Assembly (NCBI GenBank): GCA_022510565.1
Contig: JAFLTE010000009.1
Span: 45,024-109,023, forward strand
Direction: 5' to 3'
DNA from: Lachnospiraceae bacterium
Lineage (GTDB): Bacteria; Bacillota; Clostridia; Lachnospirales; Lachnospiraceae
DNA length: 64,000 nucleotides
Shown: positions 44,153 to 53,355 of the stretch, one piece after another
How the letters are laid out: every line of letters begins with the position of its first letter
How positions within the stretch are numbered: the stretch's first letter is position 1
Position numbers and translations under genes: made by a program
The notes under the pieces: generated by a model
What the model was told of the DNA's origin: nothing
Seen by the model: only the letters and a program-made list of their open reading frames with translations
Database searches by the model: none

Positions 44153-45397
44153 TTACATTGCTGTATAAACGCCACCCTTAATTACAACTGCCTTGGGTGC
44201 CTTAGAAGGCTCACCGGAAGCATCCCATGTGATGCCGTCACCTGTCAGACCGTCTACAGTAATCTCTGTCATAGCCTGTGATAAAGCCGCACAGATTTCC
44301 TCGTTGGACATGTCGGCCGTGATACCCGCCTTCTCTGCTGCTGCCTTGATGGTGTAGATTGTATCATAACCGTCTGCCGCGAACTGGTTCGGTGTCTCGC
44401 CGAATCTGTTGTTGTACTCAGTTACAAAGCTTACTGTCAAATCATCTGTCGCATCTGCCGCAAAAGGAGTTAAGAGCATAACGCCCTCAGCTAAGGAAGC
44501 ATCAAAGTTCTCAACGCCTAAGATACCGTCTAAGCCGTCACAGCCGAAGAACTGAACATCGAAGCCCATATCGGCTGCCTGTGTCAGAATCAAGGAAGCC
44601 TCTGTATAGTAAATCGGCAGGAATACAAGATCAGCGCCCGCATCCTTAGCCTGCTGCAGCTGTACGGAGAAATCTGTCTTGTTATCTGCTGTAAACGCAC
44701 CTGTTGCTACAATCTCGAAAGGCTGGTTAGCTGCTTCCTGTGCAAACTTCTCATAGATACCGGAAGAGTATATATCAGAGCTGTCATAGATAATCGCTAT
44801 GCTGGATGCCAGACCATGCTCACCGATATACTGCGCGGACGCAATACCCTGGTTAGGGTCTGAGAAGCAGATGCGGAAAGCGTTGTCATACTGCACACAC
44901 TCCACTGCAGAACCCGAAGGGGTCAACTGAAACATCTTATCCTGATATGTCCATTCAGACACTGCAACGGAGCATCCACTTGTCACACAGCCGTCAAGAA
45001 CCTGTGCGCCCCAGTCCTTCAGTGCATTGTAAGCATTAACGGATTTCTCAGCGTCAAGCTCGTCATCCTGAAAATTCAATTCCACCGTCATACCGTTGAT
45101 ACCGCCGGCCGCGTTGATTTCATCAACCGCAATCTGGGAACCGTTTTTTGCTGCGTTACCGTATACTGCCGCACCGCCGGTCAGAGGTCCGATACCGCCG
45201 ATCTTAAATGTACCGCCGGCTGCCGTAGCTCCCGTGTTGTCTGCCGCACCTGTGTTATCAGCAGAGTCTGTGTTGTCTGTTACGTTGGTTTCTGTACCTG
45301 TGCTGCTGCCGCCATCTGCTGCGTCAGAACCGCAGCCGGAAAGTAAAGCTGCCGTCATAGCGCCTGCAAGCACAAGGCTTAACATTTTTTTCTTCAT
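44153..45397 (-). CDS. livK: Branched-chain amino acid-type binding lipoprotein LivK
   Basis: A 414-residue type I periplasmic-binding-protein-fold lipoprotein. The signal peptide ends LLSGC (Cys22), then an Asp/Thr/Gly-rich linker to about residue 62. The mature part has IGGIGPLTGGAAVYGNAAKNGSQIAVDEINAAGGINGM, the hallmark of Leu/Ile/Val-binding proteins. The true ligand may be another amino acid or a small amide. An AGGAGGAG site precedes the start. It heads the liv operon. Confidence 0.92.
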   Translation of the reverse strand: MKKKMLSLVLAGAMTAALLSGCGSDAADGGSSTGTETNVTDNTDSADNTGAADNTGATAAGGTFKIGGIGPLTGGAAVYGNAAKNGSQIAVDEINAAGGINGMTVELNFQDDELDAEKSVNAYNALKDWGAQVLDGCVTSGCSVAVSEWTYQDKMFQLTPSGSAVECVQYDNAFRICFSDPNQGIASAQYIGEHGLASSIAIIYDSSDIYSSGIYEKFAQEAANQPFEIVATGAFTADNKTDFSVQLQQAKDAGADLVFLPIYYTEASLILTQAADMGFDVQFFGCDGLDGILGVENFDASLAEGVMLLTPFAADATDDLTVSFVTEYNNRFGETPNQFAADGYDTIYTIKAAAEKAGITADMSNEEICAALSQAMTEITVDGLTGDGITWDASGEPSKAPKAVVIKGGVYTAM

Positions 45398-45436
45398 AAT
45401 TTTTCTCCTCCTGTTAACTATAAAGATTCAAAAAAA

Positions 45437-45465
45437 GGGACTCCTATATAATAATAAGAAGTCCC
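45437..45465 (-). terminator. Terminator/attenuator between GH13 gene and livK
   Basis: GGGACT (45437-45442) pairs with AGTCCC (45460-45465); on the minus strand it runs into TTTTTTT. It can end GH13 transcripts, but it also sits downstream of the only good promoter for livK, so it may attenuate the liv operon. Confidence 0.75.
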
Positions 45466-45484
45466 ACCTTTGAAACTTAGAAAA

Positions 45485-45513
45485 ATCATAGTCAAATTAT
45501 ACAATTTTGTCAA
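45485..45513 (-). promoter_or_regulatory. Putative liv operon promoter
   Basis: TTGACA (45508-45513), 17 bases, TATGAT (45485-45490) on the minus strand, between the GH13 stop and the hairpin at 45437-45465. No other promoter fits in the 39 bases between that hairpin and livK. Confidence 0.6.
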
Positions 45514-45523
45514 TAGTTTTTTG

Positions 45524-46834
45524 TTAATTTTCCATTTTCCAGAAATATGCACTGTACGGAGGTAACTCGCTGCCACCGCCAAAGTCGTGTTTTGCGCCGC
45601 TTATCAGGTCCACCGCCGTGCCGCATCCTGCGTCAAAATGAGCTGTATAGCTTTCTCCGTCCGCATTAATTGCCACAAGTACTCTCTCACCGTCGCACTT
45701 ACGCTCAAAAATACACTGCTTGTTCGTCAGTACTACAGAGCGGAAATCACCGTAATTAAGTGCAGCAGAGCTCTTTTTCGCCTCGGAGAGCTTCCCAATC
45801 CATTCACACAGTTCATTCCACTCAGGCGCCTCAAAGCATGTACGAAGCGCAGGATCACCCTCGCTCTTATGCGCCTTGGCACCCCACTCACTTCCGTAAT
45901 ATACGCAGGGAATGCCCGGCATACCGAAGCACAGCGCATAAATCAGCGGAAGATGCTTTTCATTGCTTAAGTTGCTCGCAATTCGCGTCACATCATGGTT
46001 ATCCACAAAAGACAGCATATGCTTTCCTTTATACAGTGTCCAGTTCTCCGGACCGAACTGTCTGAGAAGCGAATGATTAATCTCGAACATATTCATACTG
46101 TTAAAACTGGAGAACAGACCTTTATAACATTCATAGTTGGTGGCGGAGTGCAGCATCTGCTCATTGACCATCTGATTGTAGTCACCGTGAAGCATCTCAC
46201 CCAGCAGATAGAAATCCGGCTTCAGTCCGTCCGTGAAGGCTCTCAGCCTCCTGACAAAATCATGATCCAGACAGTAAGCCACATCTAAACGCAGGCCGTC
46301 TATGTCAAACTCCTCCACCCATCCTTTGACACTGTCGAGAATGTGGTTGATTACATCTTCGTGTCGCAGATTAAGCTTCACCAAATCGTAATTACCTTCC
46401 CATCCCTCATACCAGAGTCCGTCATTATAATTGGAATTACCGTCAAAATTTATATGAAACCAATCTTTATAGGGAGAATCCCAACGTTTCTCAAGCACAT
46501 CCCGAAATGCCCAGAATCCTCTTCCCACGTGGTTGAAGACGCCGTCGAGCACAACCTTAATGCCGTTGTCATGCAGTTTGGTACATACTTCCTTAAAGTC
46601 TTCGTTGGTTCCGAGCCTGCAGTCGATTGTATGGTAGTCCCGCGTATTGTACCCGTGAGTATCTGACTCAAATACCGGAGAAAAATAGATAGCGTTCACA
46701 CCCAGTTTCTTCATATGAGGAATCCAATCATTCACTTTTAAGATACGGTGTGTAAGCTGCCCGTCATTCTCGAAAGGTGCCCCGCAGAATCCTAAAGGAT
46801 AAATTTGATAAAAAACACTTTCATATGCCCACAT
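45524..46834 (-). CDS. GH13 alpha-amylase family enzyme (cyclomaltodextrinase/neopullulanase-like)
   Basis: A 436-residue intracellular GH13 enzyme. The four conserved regions are present: DGVFNHVG (I), GLRLDVAYCL (II, nucleophile Asp), GEMLHG (III, acid/base Glu) and FVDNHDVTR (IV). It begins MWAYESVFYQIYPLGF. It lacks the extra N-terminal domain of most neopullulanases, so it is a minimal maltodextrin or cyclodextrin hydrolase. The start at 46834 follows AAAGGAG; upstream in-frame ATGs lack a site. No transporter is adjacent. Together with the GH31 enzyme at 1.3 kb it implies alpha-glucan use. Confidence 0.9.
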   Translation of the reverse strand: MWAYESVFYQIYPLGFCGAPFENDGQLTHRILKVNDWIPHMKKLGVNAIYFSPVFESDTHGYNTRDYHTIDCRLGTNEDFKEVCTKLHDNGIKVVLDGVFNHVGRGFWAFRDVLEKRWDSPYKDWFHINFDGNSNYNDGLWYEGWEGNYDLVKLNLRHEDVINHILDSVKGWVEEFDIDGLRLDVAYCLDHDFVRRLRAFTDGLKPDFYLLGEMLHGDYNQMVNEQMLHSATNYECYKGLFSSFNSMNMFEINHSLLRQFGPENWTLYKGKHMLSFVDNHDVTRIASNLSNEKHLPLIYALCFGMPGIPCVYYGSEWGAKAHKSEGDPALRTCFEAPEWNELCEWIGKLSEAKKSSAALNYGDFRSVVLTNKQCIFERKCDGERVLVAINADGESYTAHFDAGCGTAVDLISGAKHDFGGGSELPPYSAYFWKMEN

Positions 46835-46997
46835 AGCAATATACTCCTTTTTTATCTTCATTTTCGTCAATATGTATTTATTTGTCATACGAAAAACTTA
46901 CGTCCTCTATTCTATCATTGTTGACACGGATTTGCAAAGTGCATTTCTATTGACTGAACGAGTACCTTTTTTGATAAACTAAAATTCGTTTCCCGAC

Positions 46998-47081
46998 TTT
47001 TCCACAGCTTTTTACTTTAAATCTATAAAAAAATACCTCAAAGTGCCAAAGAAATCCCCAATTTCCACAAAGTTATCCACA
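46998..47081 (+). promoter_or_regulatory. Cluster of DnaA-box-like sites
   Basis: TTTTCCACA (46998-47006), ATTTCCACA (47061-47069) and a perfect TTATCCACA (47073-47081), all in the same orientation within 84 bases. They lie in the 496-base gap between the GH13 start and nfo. The rest of the gap is A/T-rich with a 9-bp inverted repeat ATAAGTCAA/TTGACTTAT (47256-47264, 47271-47279) near the nfo promoter region and no gene. Confidence 0.4.
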
Positions 47082-47330
47082 TCGACATATCTGTCATTTC
47101 CTTGTGACTTATATTCCTTTTTTTGTCGAAAACAAATGCCATTTTCGAAATTTTATATCATTTTTTTGTCAATTTACTATTTTTCGATGATGAAAGTTGT
47201 CAATAAATGTTGTATAATATTTTCGACTCAGTCAATATATTTTGTGGCTTGACGCTATAAGTCAATAGACGTTGACTTATCACTACTCACAAACACTGTC
47301 CTATTACATAATGAGAAAGGGGATATATTT

Positions 47331-48188
47331 ATGCAGCCGAAATTAGGATCTCATGTGGGAATGAGCGGCAAAGAAATGATGCTCGGTTCCGTCAAAGAAG
47401 CTCTCTCATATGGTGCCGATACATTTATGTTATATACAGGTGCACCTCAGAATACGAAACGCAAGGATATTTCGGAGCTGAATATTACGTCTGCCTGGGA
47501 ATGTATGCGTGCTCACGGCATGAAAGATTTTGTAGTCCATGCGCCCTACATCATCAATTTGGCCAACACGGTCAATCCGGCCACTTACGAGATTGCAGTG
47601 GAATTTCTTGCACTGGAGATTGAACGCACTATTGCGATGGGTTCTCATATTCTGATTCTTCATCCCGGTTCTCACGTGGGTGCAGGCGTGGAAGCAGGTA
47701 TTGACCGGATTGCTCAAGGACTCAACGAAGTGCTGACCTCTAATCAGGATTGTTATATTGCACTGGAAACCATGGCGGGTAAAGGCTCCGAAATCGGAAG
47801 AAATTTTGAGGAACTTGCCGCAATCTACGACAAGGTTATTCATAATGATAAACTCCGGGTCTGCATGGATACATGCCATCTGAATGATGCCGGATATGAT
47901 ATTGTACATGATTTCGACGGGATAATTGACCAATTCGGTCAGTTAATTGGAAAGGAGCAGATAGCCCTTTTTCACATTAATGACAGTAAAAACGAACGCG
48001 GCGCAAGCAAGGATCGTCACGCCAATATCGGGCAGGGAACCATCGGTACCGAAGCGCTGCGCTATATTGTCCATCATCCTGACTTTATACATCTGCCCAA
48101 GATTCTTGAGACGCCCTATATTCCTTCACCCGAAGACCCGGACAAAACGGTTCCTCCTTATAAAGAAGAGATTGCCATGTTGAGGTGA
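47331..48188 (+). CDS. nfo: Endonuclease IV (AP endonuclease)
   Basis: A 285-residue TIM-barrel metalloenzyme of base-excision repair that nicks 5' to abasic sites. Visible metal-binding segments are LGSHVGMSG (His), [12 protein letters not shown] (His), [10 protein letters not shown] (His), [13 protein letters not shown] (Glu), [14 protein letters not shown] (Asp, His), [24 protein letters not shown] (Asp, His) and ILETPY (Glu). All nine ligands of the three-zinc site appear present. GAAAGGGGAT precedes the start. It is monocistronic and convergent with the helicase gene. Confidence 0.95.
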   Translation: MQPKLGSHVGMSGKEMMLGSVKEALSYGADTFMLYTGAPQNTKRKDISELNITSAWECMRAHGMKDFVVHAPYIINLANTVNPATYEIAVEFLALEIERTIAMGSHILILHPGSHVGAGVEAGIDRIAQGLNEVLTSNQDCYIALETMAGKGSEIGRNFEELAAIYDKVIHNDKLRVCMDTCHLNDAGYDIVHDFDGIIDQFGQLIGKEQIALFHINDSKNERGASKDRHANIGQGTIGTEALRYIVHHPDFIHLPKILETPYIPSPEDPDKTVPPYKEEIAMLR

Positions 48189-48210
48189 CCGTATCAGTTA
48201 ATCACCTGTA

Positions 48211-50670
48211 TTACAGCCACTCATCCCAGAACCGTTCCACCTTATGACCAATGCGGTCAACTGTAACAACCTCGCAATGCTGCCACTCTCTGGGAAACAA
48301 TCTCCGATAAGCAGGCGTTAGGAATCGTTCGTCCAAAAGAGCTACGATACCGAAATCATCGACTGTGCGAATCACTCTCCCCGCAGCCTGTAACACCTTG
48401 TTCATGCCGGGATACCGGTAGGCGTAATCGAAACCATTCTCACCCCAGCTGTCAAAATACTGTTTCAACAATTCACGCTCATTACACACCTGAGGCAGTC
48501 CGGTTCCCACAATGACAGCTCCGATGAGACTGTCATTCTTCAAATCGATTCCCTCACTGAAAATACCGCCCATCACACAGAATCCAAGCAGACTTTTCTC
48601 ATCCTCCACTTCAATTTCCATCTGAATCAAAGAGTTTAGGTCACATTCCTCATTGCCTGTAAATCGATTTAAGAACGCTTCCCGCGCCTGTTCATTCATA
48701 TAGTCTTCCTGTACAATGCACTCTACGCTCTCATCCGCGTTAAAATAGTGCATATAGATTTCATAGACACTTTTCAGAAAAGCATGGGACGGGAAAAAAA
48801 GCATATAATTCCCATGCCTTTTCCCAATCATCTCATTTATATAAGAAGCAATCCGGTAATACTCTTCATCACTTCGACGTGTATATTTGCTTGTCACATC
48901 ACTGCAGATATACAGTCCCAGCTTCTCCGGTCGAAAAACGGACTTGGCATACACTTCATAATCTCCCTCATCTGCTCCCAGAAGCGTTTTATAATACTGT
49001 ATCGGCAAAAGTGTTGCCGAAAACAGAATTGTACTTCTTCCGCGCATCATGCACTCACGCAGATTTTTCGCCGGATTTACGCAGAATAATTTCAGGATAA
49101 AACTGCCGTCCGACTCCATCTGTGAGTAAGTAATATAGTTCTCATCCGCCAGCTCGTACATCTCCAGAAAATGGGAGATCTCGAAATAGAATTCCAGTAC
49201 ATCTCCTCGCACCGGGCTGTCCTCATGGTCCTCTAAATAATCGTCGATTGCCGCACTCAGTCTTGTCAACGCACGAACGAAGGAGTCGATGTACTCCTCC
49301 ACTTTATAAGTCTCGCACTCTCTCTTTAATTCCAGCAGTTCTTTATTACAATGATTCAAATGCCATGCAATTCGCTCATCATATGCTTTCACAGTTCTTC
49401 TCAACTGCAGAAAATCTTCCTTACAGAGCACTGCGCTGTACATATCCCTTCCGCGCTCCACCAAATTGTGCGCTTCGTCAATCAGGAAAACATACTCACC
49501 CTTTACCCCCTCGGAGAAAAATCTCCGCAGATACACGTGCGGATCAAAAACATAATTGTAGTCGCAGATGACTCCGTCGGAGAACAGACTCATGTCCAGA
49601 CACATCTCGAAAGGGCAGACATTATGCTTTCTCGCATATTCTTCAATCATTTCCCTGTCAAATACGTCCTCATGGGTGAGCAGCTCATACATGGCATCGT
49701 TGATTCTGTCATAGTGCCCTTTGGCGTATGGGCAATACTCGGGATTACACTCCGTCTCCTCCATAAAGCAGATTTTCTCCTTGGCGGTCAATACCACGCT
49801 CTTGAATTGCAGACCGTGATCCCGCAAAAGTGCAAAGGTCTGCGCAGCTACCGTACGGGTGATAGTCTTGGCGGTTAAATAAAAGATTTTCTCGCACATT
49901 CCCTCACCCATGGCTTTCACCGCGGGAAAAACCGTTGACACCGTCTTGCCGACTCCGGTGGGTGCCTCGATAAAAAGTTTACGCTTGTGGTAAATTGTCT
50001 GATAGACGTAAGAGACCAAATCTTTTTGTCCCTCTCTATAGTCGAAAGGAAACTGCAGCGCTTTAATGGAACTTTGTCGTGCCTGCTGCCACTTAAAATT
50101 ATAGTCAGCCCACTTTCGGTATTGCTCTACCACTTCCTCAAACCACTGTTGCAGCTGTGTAAAAGTATATTCATGATGAAAGTACCGAATCTCCTCGGTT
50201 TCCAGATGACAGTAGGTCATACGGATATACACAGAAGAAAGTCCGCTCTGTACGGCTAAAATATAGGCATAACATTTTGCCTGTGCAAGGTGAACCGGCA
50301 CAGCTTCTTTCATTTTCTTTAAATCACGGAAAGTACCTTTAATCTCATCAATCGTCACCCTGATATTTTGTATCTGCCCCGGAGAAAGCTTTGTATCTAT
50401 AAGCTCCGGTACACTGCTGATGTCCCCGGAGTCCTCCATAACAATACCGTCAGCCCTTCCTTCAATCAGAATATCATACTCGTCTGCCGGGTAACGATAT
50501 GAGAGGGGCACCTCGGCATGATACTCAGGACCCATCCGCCGCTGAATCATGCGATGGATGCGGCTGCCCTCCTGCATCGCATTTTCACCGGATACTGCTT
50601 TTCTATTGTCGATGTCACCGGAGCGCAGGATAAATTCTACCAGACTCCTGACCGAGATACGAACTTCCAT
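48211..50670 (-). CDS. XPD/DinG-like 4Fe-4S helicase with Cas4/RecB-like nuclease-type N terminus
   Basis: An 819-residue superfamily 2 helicase. Residues 1-190 have the pattern of a PD-(D/E)XK nuclease: GRAD (Asp74), IDTK (Asp92, Lys94) and QAKCYAY (130-136). The helicase follows with Walker A APTGVGKT (236-243), a four-cysteine 4Fe-4S insertion (CFMEETECNPEYC to CPFEMC), LIDEAHNL and motif VI QAAGRVIRT. Such proteins unwind 5'-tailed or bubble DNA in repair. It is a single gene beside nfo (convergent) and upstream-adjacent to an HPr-like gene. Whether the nuclease is active is unknown. Confidence 0.88.
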   Translation of the reverse strand: MEVRISVRSLVEFILRSGDIDNRKAVSGENAMQEGSRIHRMIQRRMGPEYHAEVPLSYRYPADEYDILIEGRADGIVMEDSGDISSVPELIDTKLSPGQIQNIRVTIDEIKGTFRDLKKMKEAVPVHLAQAKCYAYILAVQSGLSSVYIRMTYCHLETEEIRYFHHEYTFTQLQQWFEEVVEQYRKWADYNFKWQQARQSSIKALQFPFDYREGQKDLVSYVYQTIYHKRKLFIEAPTGVGKTVSTVFPAVKAMGEGMCEKIFYLTAKTITRTVAAQTFALLRDHGLQFKSVVLTAKEKICFMEETECNPEYCPYAKGHYDRINDAMYELLTHEDVFDREMIEEYARKHNVCPFEMCLDMSLFSDGVICDYNYVFDPHVYLRRFFSEGVKGEYVFLIDEAHNLVERGRDMYSAVLCKEDFLQLRRTVKAYDERIAWHLNHCNKELLELKRECETYKVEEYIDSFVRALTRLSAAIDDYLEDHEDSPVRGDVLEFYFEISHFLEMYELADENYITYSQMESDGSFILKLFCVNPAKNLRECMMRGRSTILFSATLLPIQYYKTLLGADEGDYEVYAKSVFRPEKLGLYICSDVTSKYTRRSDEEYYRIASYINEMIGKRHGNYMLFFPSHAFLKSVYEIYMHYFNADESVECIVQEDYMNEQAREAFLNRFTGNEECDLNSLIQMEIEVEDEKSLLGFCVMGGIFSEGIDLKNDSLIGAVIVGTGLPQVCNERELLKQYFDSWGENGFDYAYRYPGMNKVLQAAGRVIRTVDDFGIVALLDERFLTPAYRRLFPREWQHCEVVTVDRIGHKVERFWDEWL

Positions 50671-50703
50671 AGTTTCCTGTCCTGTTTTCTAATTACATGA
50701 GAA

Positions 50704-50745
50704 GACTCCCTACCTAAGATATTACGCTATCTTAAATAGGGAGTC
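50704..50745. terminator. Hairpin between HPr-like gene and helicase gene
   Basis: GACTCCCTA (50704-50712) pairs perfectly with TAGGGAGTC (50737-50745), with inner AAGATA/TATCTT. It lacks a good U tract, so it may be a weak terminator or a stability element. Confidence 0.5.
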
Positions 50746-50775
50746 AATGTTACACGTTTCTTCCGGATTATATAA

Positions 50776-51000
50776 TTAGCAAGCCACTGCAAATTTGCCA
50801 AGGTACTTTTCGAAATCTGCGTCGTATCCGTTGTAGGTAACGGTCAACACCTGATTAAAGTTAAGTCCCAGCACACCTATGAGCGATTTGGCATCCACTA
50901 TAAAGCTATTATAGGAGATGTCCACGTCAAAGATGCATTTTGTTGCAGCCGATACGAAGTCTTTCACTTCATCCGGTCTCAGTTTAATTCTGTGTTGCAT
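50776..51000 (-). CDS. HPr/Crh-like protein lacking the phosphorylatable histidine
   Basis: A 74-residue HPr-fold protein. The C-terminal part FIVDAKSLIGVLGLNFNQVLTV aligns with the regulatory-serine region of HPr (Ser in AKSLIGV), but the N-terminal active-site loop reads RIKLRPDEV where HPr has GIHARPA, so the histidine accepting phosphate from Enzyme I is absent. It resembles Crh in concept: a carbon-regulation protein phosphorylated only on Ser. The start at 51000 follows AAGGAAGGTGA; a longer frame to 51078 is Cys/Lys-rich and unlikely. Confidence 0.75.
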   Translation of the reverse strand: MQHRIKLRPDEVKDFVSAATKCIFDVDISYNSFIVDAKSLIGVLGLNFNQVLTVTYNGYDADFEKYLGKFAVAC

Positions 51001-51117
51001 AACATTCACCTTCCTTTTCCATTTATGCATGCAAAAGGCACACATAGAAAAATTGTTTTCTTTCTCCTCATTTGACATGATTATACTCTTTTAAATTTAT
51101 TTGTAAAGAGGTATTTT

Positions 51118-51891
51118 TTATTTTTTAGCGAATTCCACCATATAATCTTGGAAGCGCAGCGGGAGCATTTGCTGCTGTAAACGGATGTTTTTACGCTCTT
51201 TAATTGCAATCGTGTTATGAAAAAGCGTAAACAGCTCCTGATACCTTAACTCGTCTCCTGAATACTTAAGCTTCTCTTGAATCGATTCGTCCACTCCCGA
51301 CACAAGATACCACGCCTCCCCGGCAGGATGCACACCGAACAATCCCCGCCTTTCATCGTGTATCATAAAGTGTTCCGGAGATAAACGGTCTGCGAAATGA
51401 GGCATAATAAATGACACAACATCATTTTCAGGCCCAATCTTCGCGTATAAGATACCCTGTTCCAGTTCCTGAAACCGTAAAAATTCTATCTCATGATGAG
51501 CCTCGTTGGCAGTACGCCGAGAAAGTTCAAAGGTCCGTGTCACATAGGGATTCCGCAAATTATCCATCGTCCGTCTGCCGCTGCCGCCGGTAATACCATC
51601 CACCACCGTCCGATATACGGCCTCGCCCTTGTCCGGATAACACGAGGCTGCTGCACGGCACAGGGCAAGATACACTTCCTCTCCGAGTCTGTTTTTCAAT
51701 GTTCTGATGACCTTATCAGTCTTGGTCAAATCTGCTTTGCTATACAGATAAGTCGCAAACAATCTGTAATTGTCCTCCTCGCCCACCTGTACATGGATAT
51801 GCTCATGCCCTTCCCTTAAGGCATAAGCATCATAGATTGCCGTAAAGATTCCTTCCAGAGAGTCCTCGCAAATAATATATTTTTCTTCCAT
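51118..51891 (-). CDS. TIGR03915 family putative DNA repair protein
   Basis: A 257-residue protein matching the TIGR03915/DUF4130 family (YIICEDSLEGIFTAIYDAYALREGHEHIHV at the start; RTANEAHHEIEFLRFQELEQGILYAKIGPENDVVSFIMPHFADRL in the second half). The family is almost always encoded next to the radical-SAM family TIGR03916, as here (73 bases downstream of it), and is thought to act with it on DNA. No enzymatic residues are established. It shares the upstream LexA-box promoter if cotranscribed. GAGGAG precedes the start. Confidence 0.88.
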   Translation of the reverse strand: MEEKYIICEDSLEGIFTAIYDAYALREGHEHIHVQVGEEDNYRLFATYLYSKADLTKTDKVIRTLKNRLGEEVYLALCRAAASCYPDKGEAVYRTVVDGITGGSGRRTMDNLRNPYVTRTFELSRRTANEAHHEIEFLRFQELEQGILYAKIGPENDVVSFIMPHFADRLSPEHFMIHDERRGLFGVHPAGEAWYLVSGVDESIQEKLKYSGDELRYQELFTLFHNTIAIKERKNIRLQQQMLPLRFQDYMVEFAKK

Positions 51892-51964
51892 GGTATCTCC
51901 TCATATTCTATCGCAATGAATCAGGCGGGAGCAAATTCCTACATCGTCACGCTTTCGCTCTTAC

Positions 51965-53275
51965 TTAATTCCAATTTTCAAATAACGACATCTGCCTGTA
52001 CGTCGTTCCGTCAGGCATGAAGGGCAATTTCTCGCCCCGTCCCATCTGATTCTGATAGGTAAGATTACGCACGATATAGTCCTCGTCTATTTTCGTGGGA
52101 TACATCATCCTGCCGTTACAGGTAATAAAGTACAGCGCACGTTTCAGGACAACACCAATCTTCTTCAAGTCGTCAAAGGTGAGATTCCCGAACCGTCTGG
52201 CCGCCACAATACGTCTGGCACTCTTCACTCCCACGCCGGGAATACGCAGCAGCAAACGATAATCCGCACGATTGACTTCTACAGGAAATACTTCCAGATG
52301 CCTTACCGCCCAATCCGCCTTCGGGTCGATTGCCATGTTAAAATTAGGACGATCCACAGTCAGTAATTCATCTACTTTAAAATCATAAAACCGAAGCAGC
52401 CAATCCGCCTGATACAGTCTGTGCTCCCGAAGAAGCGGTGGTCCGGAAACAGCGGCGGGAAGCTCCCTGTCCTCATTCACGTTTACAAACGCCGAATAGT
52501 AAACTCTTTTTAGGGAAAATTTATCATACAAATTCTCCGCCACCGACATAATCTGATAATCGCTTTCCGGCAGCGCTCCGATTACCATCTGGGTGGACTG
52601 CCCTGCTTCACAAAAATGTGGTGCGTGCTTATATAAAGTAAGCTCATTCTTATTCGCCGTGATACCGTTCTGAATCTGCCGCATCGGTTTTAGTATATTC
52701 TTGCGGTGCTTGTTCGGCGCCATCTCACGCAGACCTTCCGCCGTTGCCATCTCCAGATTCACACTCATACGGTCCACCAGATATCCCGCCCTCTGTATGA
52801 GCAAAGGATCCGCACCCGGGATTGCTTTCACGTGTATATACCCCTGAAAACGATGCACCGTGCGCAGCTTGTGTACCGTCTCACAGATCAGCTCCATCGT
52901 GTAATTCGGGCTGTAGAGAATCCCCGAGCTTAAGAACAATCCTTCTATATAATTACGCCTGTAAAATTCCATGGTCAGTTCACAGACCTCGTCCGGCGTG
53001 AAGGATGCTCTGGGAACATCGTTGGATTTCCTGTTAATACAATATCTGCAGTCATAAATACACTCGTTCGTAAACAGTATTTTTAACAGGGAAATACATC
53101 TGCCGTCGGCAGAGAAGCTATGGCACAACCCCGCAGCCACAGTATTGCCGATGCCAGTGCCGTCATTGCGGCGAGACGATCCGCTGGAGCTACAGGATAC
53201 ATCGTATTTTGCAGCATCCGCAAGTATTTTCAGTTTCTCCATAACCGACATCTGCGGCGATATTCTGACTTCCAT
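51965..53275 (-). CDS. TIGR03916 family radical SAM DNA modification/repair protein
   Basis: A 436-residue radical SAM protein. The cluster motif is CIYDCRYC (Cys-X3-Cys-X2-Cys), followed by a TIM-barrel core (EVCELTMEFYRRNYIEGLFLSSGI). The C terminus carries a helix-hairpin-helix DNA-binding element (RLLLRIPGVGVKSARRIVAARRFGNLTFDDLKKIGV). This is the TIGR03916 architecture, annotated as putative DNA repair or modification. The lesion or product is unknown. Two LexA-box-like palindromes flank its promoter, supporting SOS control. It is cotranscribed with the TIGR03915 gene. Confidence 0.92.
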   Translation of the reverse strand: MEVRISPQMSVMEKLKILADAAKYDVSCSSSGSSRRNDGTGIGNTVAAGLCHSFSADGRCISLLKILFTNECIYDCRYCINRKSNDVPRASFTPDEVCELTMEFYRRNYIEGLFLSSGILYSPNYTMELICETVHKLRTVHRFQGYIHVKAIPGADPLLIQRAGYLVDRMSVNLEMATAEGLREMAPNKHRKNILKPMRQIQNGITANKNELTLYKHAPHFCEAGQSTQMVIGALPESDYQIMSVAENLYDKFSLKRVYYSAFVNVNEDRELPAAVSGPPLLREHRLYQADWLLRFYDFKVDELLTVDRPNFNMAIDPKADWAVRHLEVFPVEVNRADYRLLLRIPGVGVKSARRIVAARRFGNLTFDDLKKIGVVLKRALYFITCNGRMMYPTKIDEDYIVRNLTYQNQMGRGEKLPFMPDGTTYRQMSLFENWN

Positions 53276-53294
53276 TCTATAGTAAACCCCTTAA

Positions 53295-53306
53295 GAACAA
53301 ATGTTC
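53295..53306. promoter_or_regulatory. LexA-box-like operator 1
   Basis: GAACAAATGTTC is a perfect palindrome fitting the Firmicute LexA pattern GAAC-N4-GTTC. It lies just after the -10 (ATTTTA on the plus strand, 53318-53323) and 20 bases before the radical SAM start. Confidence 0.7.
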
Positions 53307-53317
53307 GTTTTTCTTAT

Positions 53318-53346
53318 ATTTTACCATACCTCTGTATTATATGCAA
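53318..53346 (-). promoter_or_regulatory. Promoter of the radical SAM/TIGR03915 pair
   Basis: TTGCAT (53341-53346), 17 bases, TAAAAT (53318-53323) on the minus strand, flanked on both sides by LexA-box-like sites. Confidence 0.6.
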
Positions 53347-53355
53347 CAAATTTTA

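Noticed and set aside
46998..47081. Chromosomal origin
   Set aside because: Only three DnaA-box-like sites and none of the usual origin neighbours (dnaA, dnaN, rpmH, gyrB).
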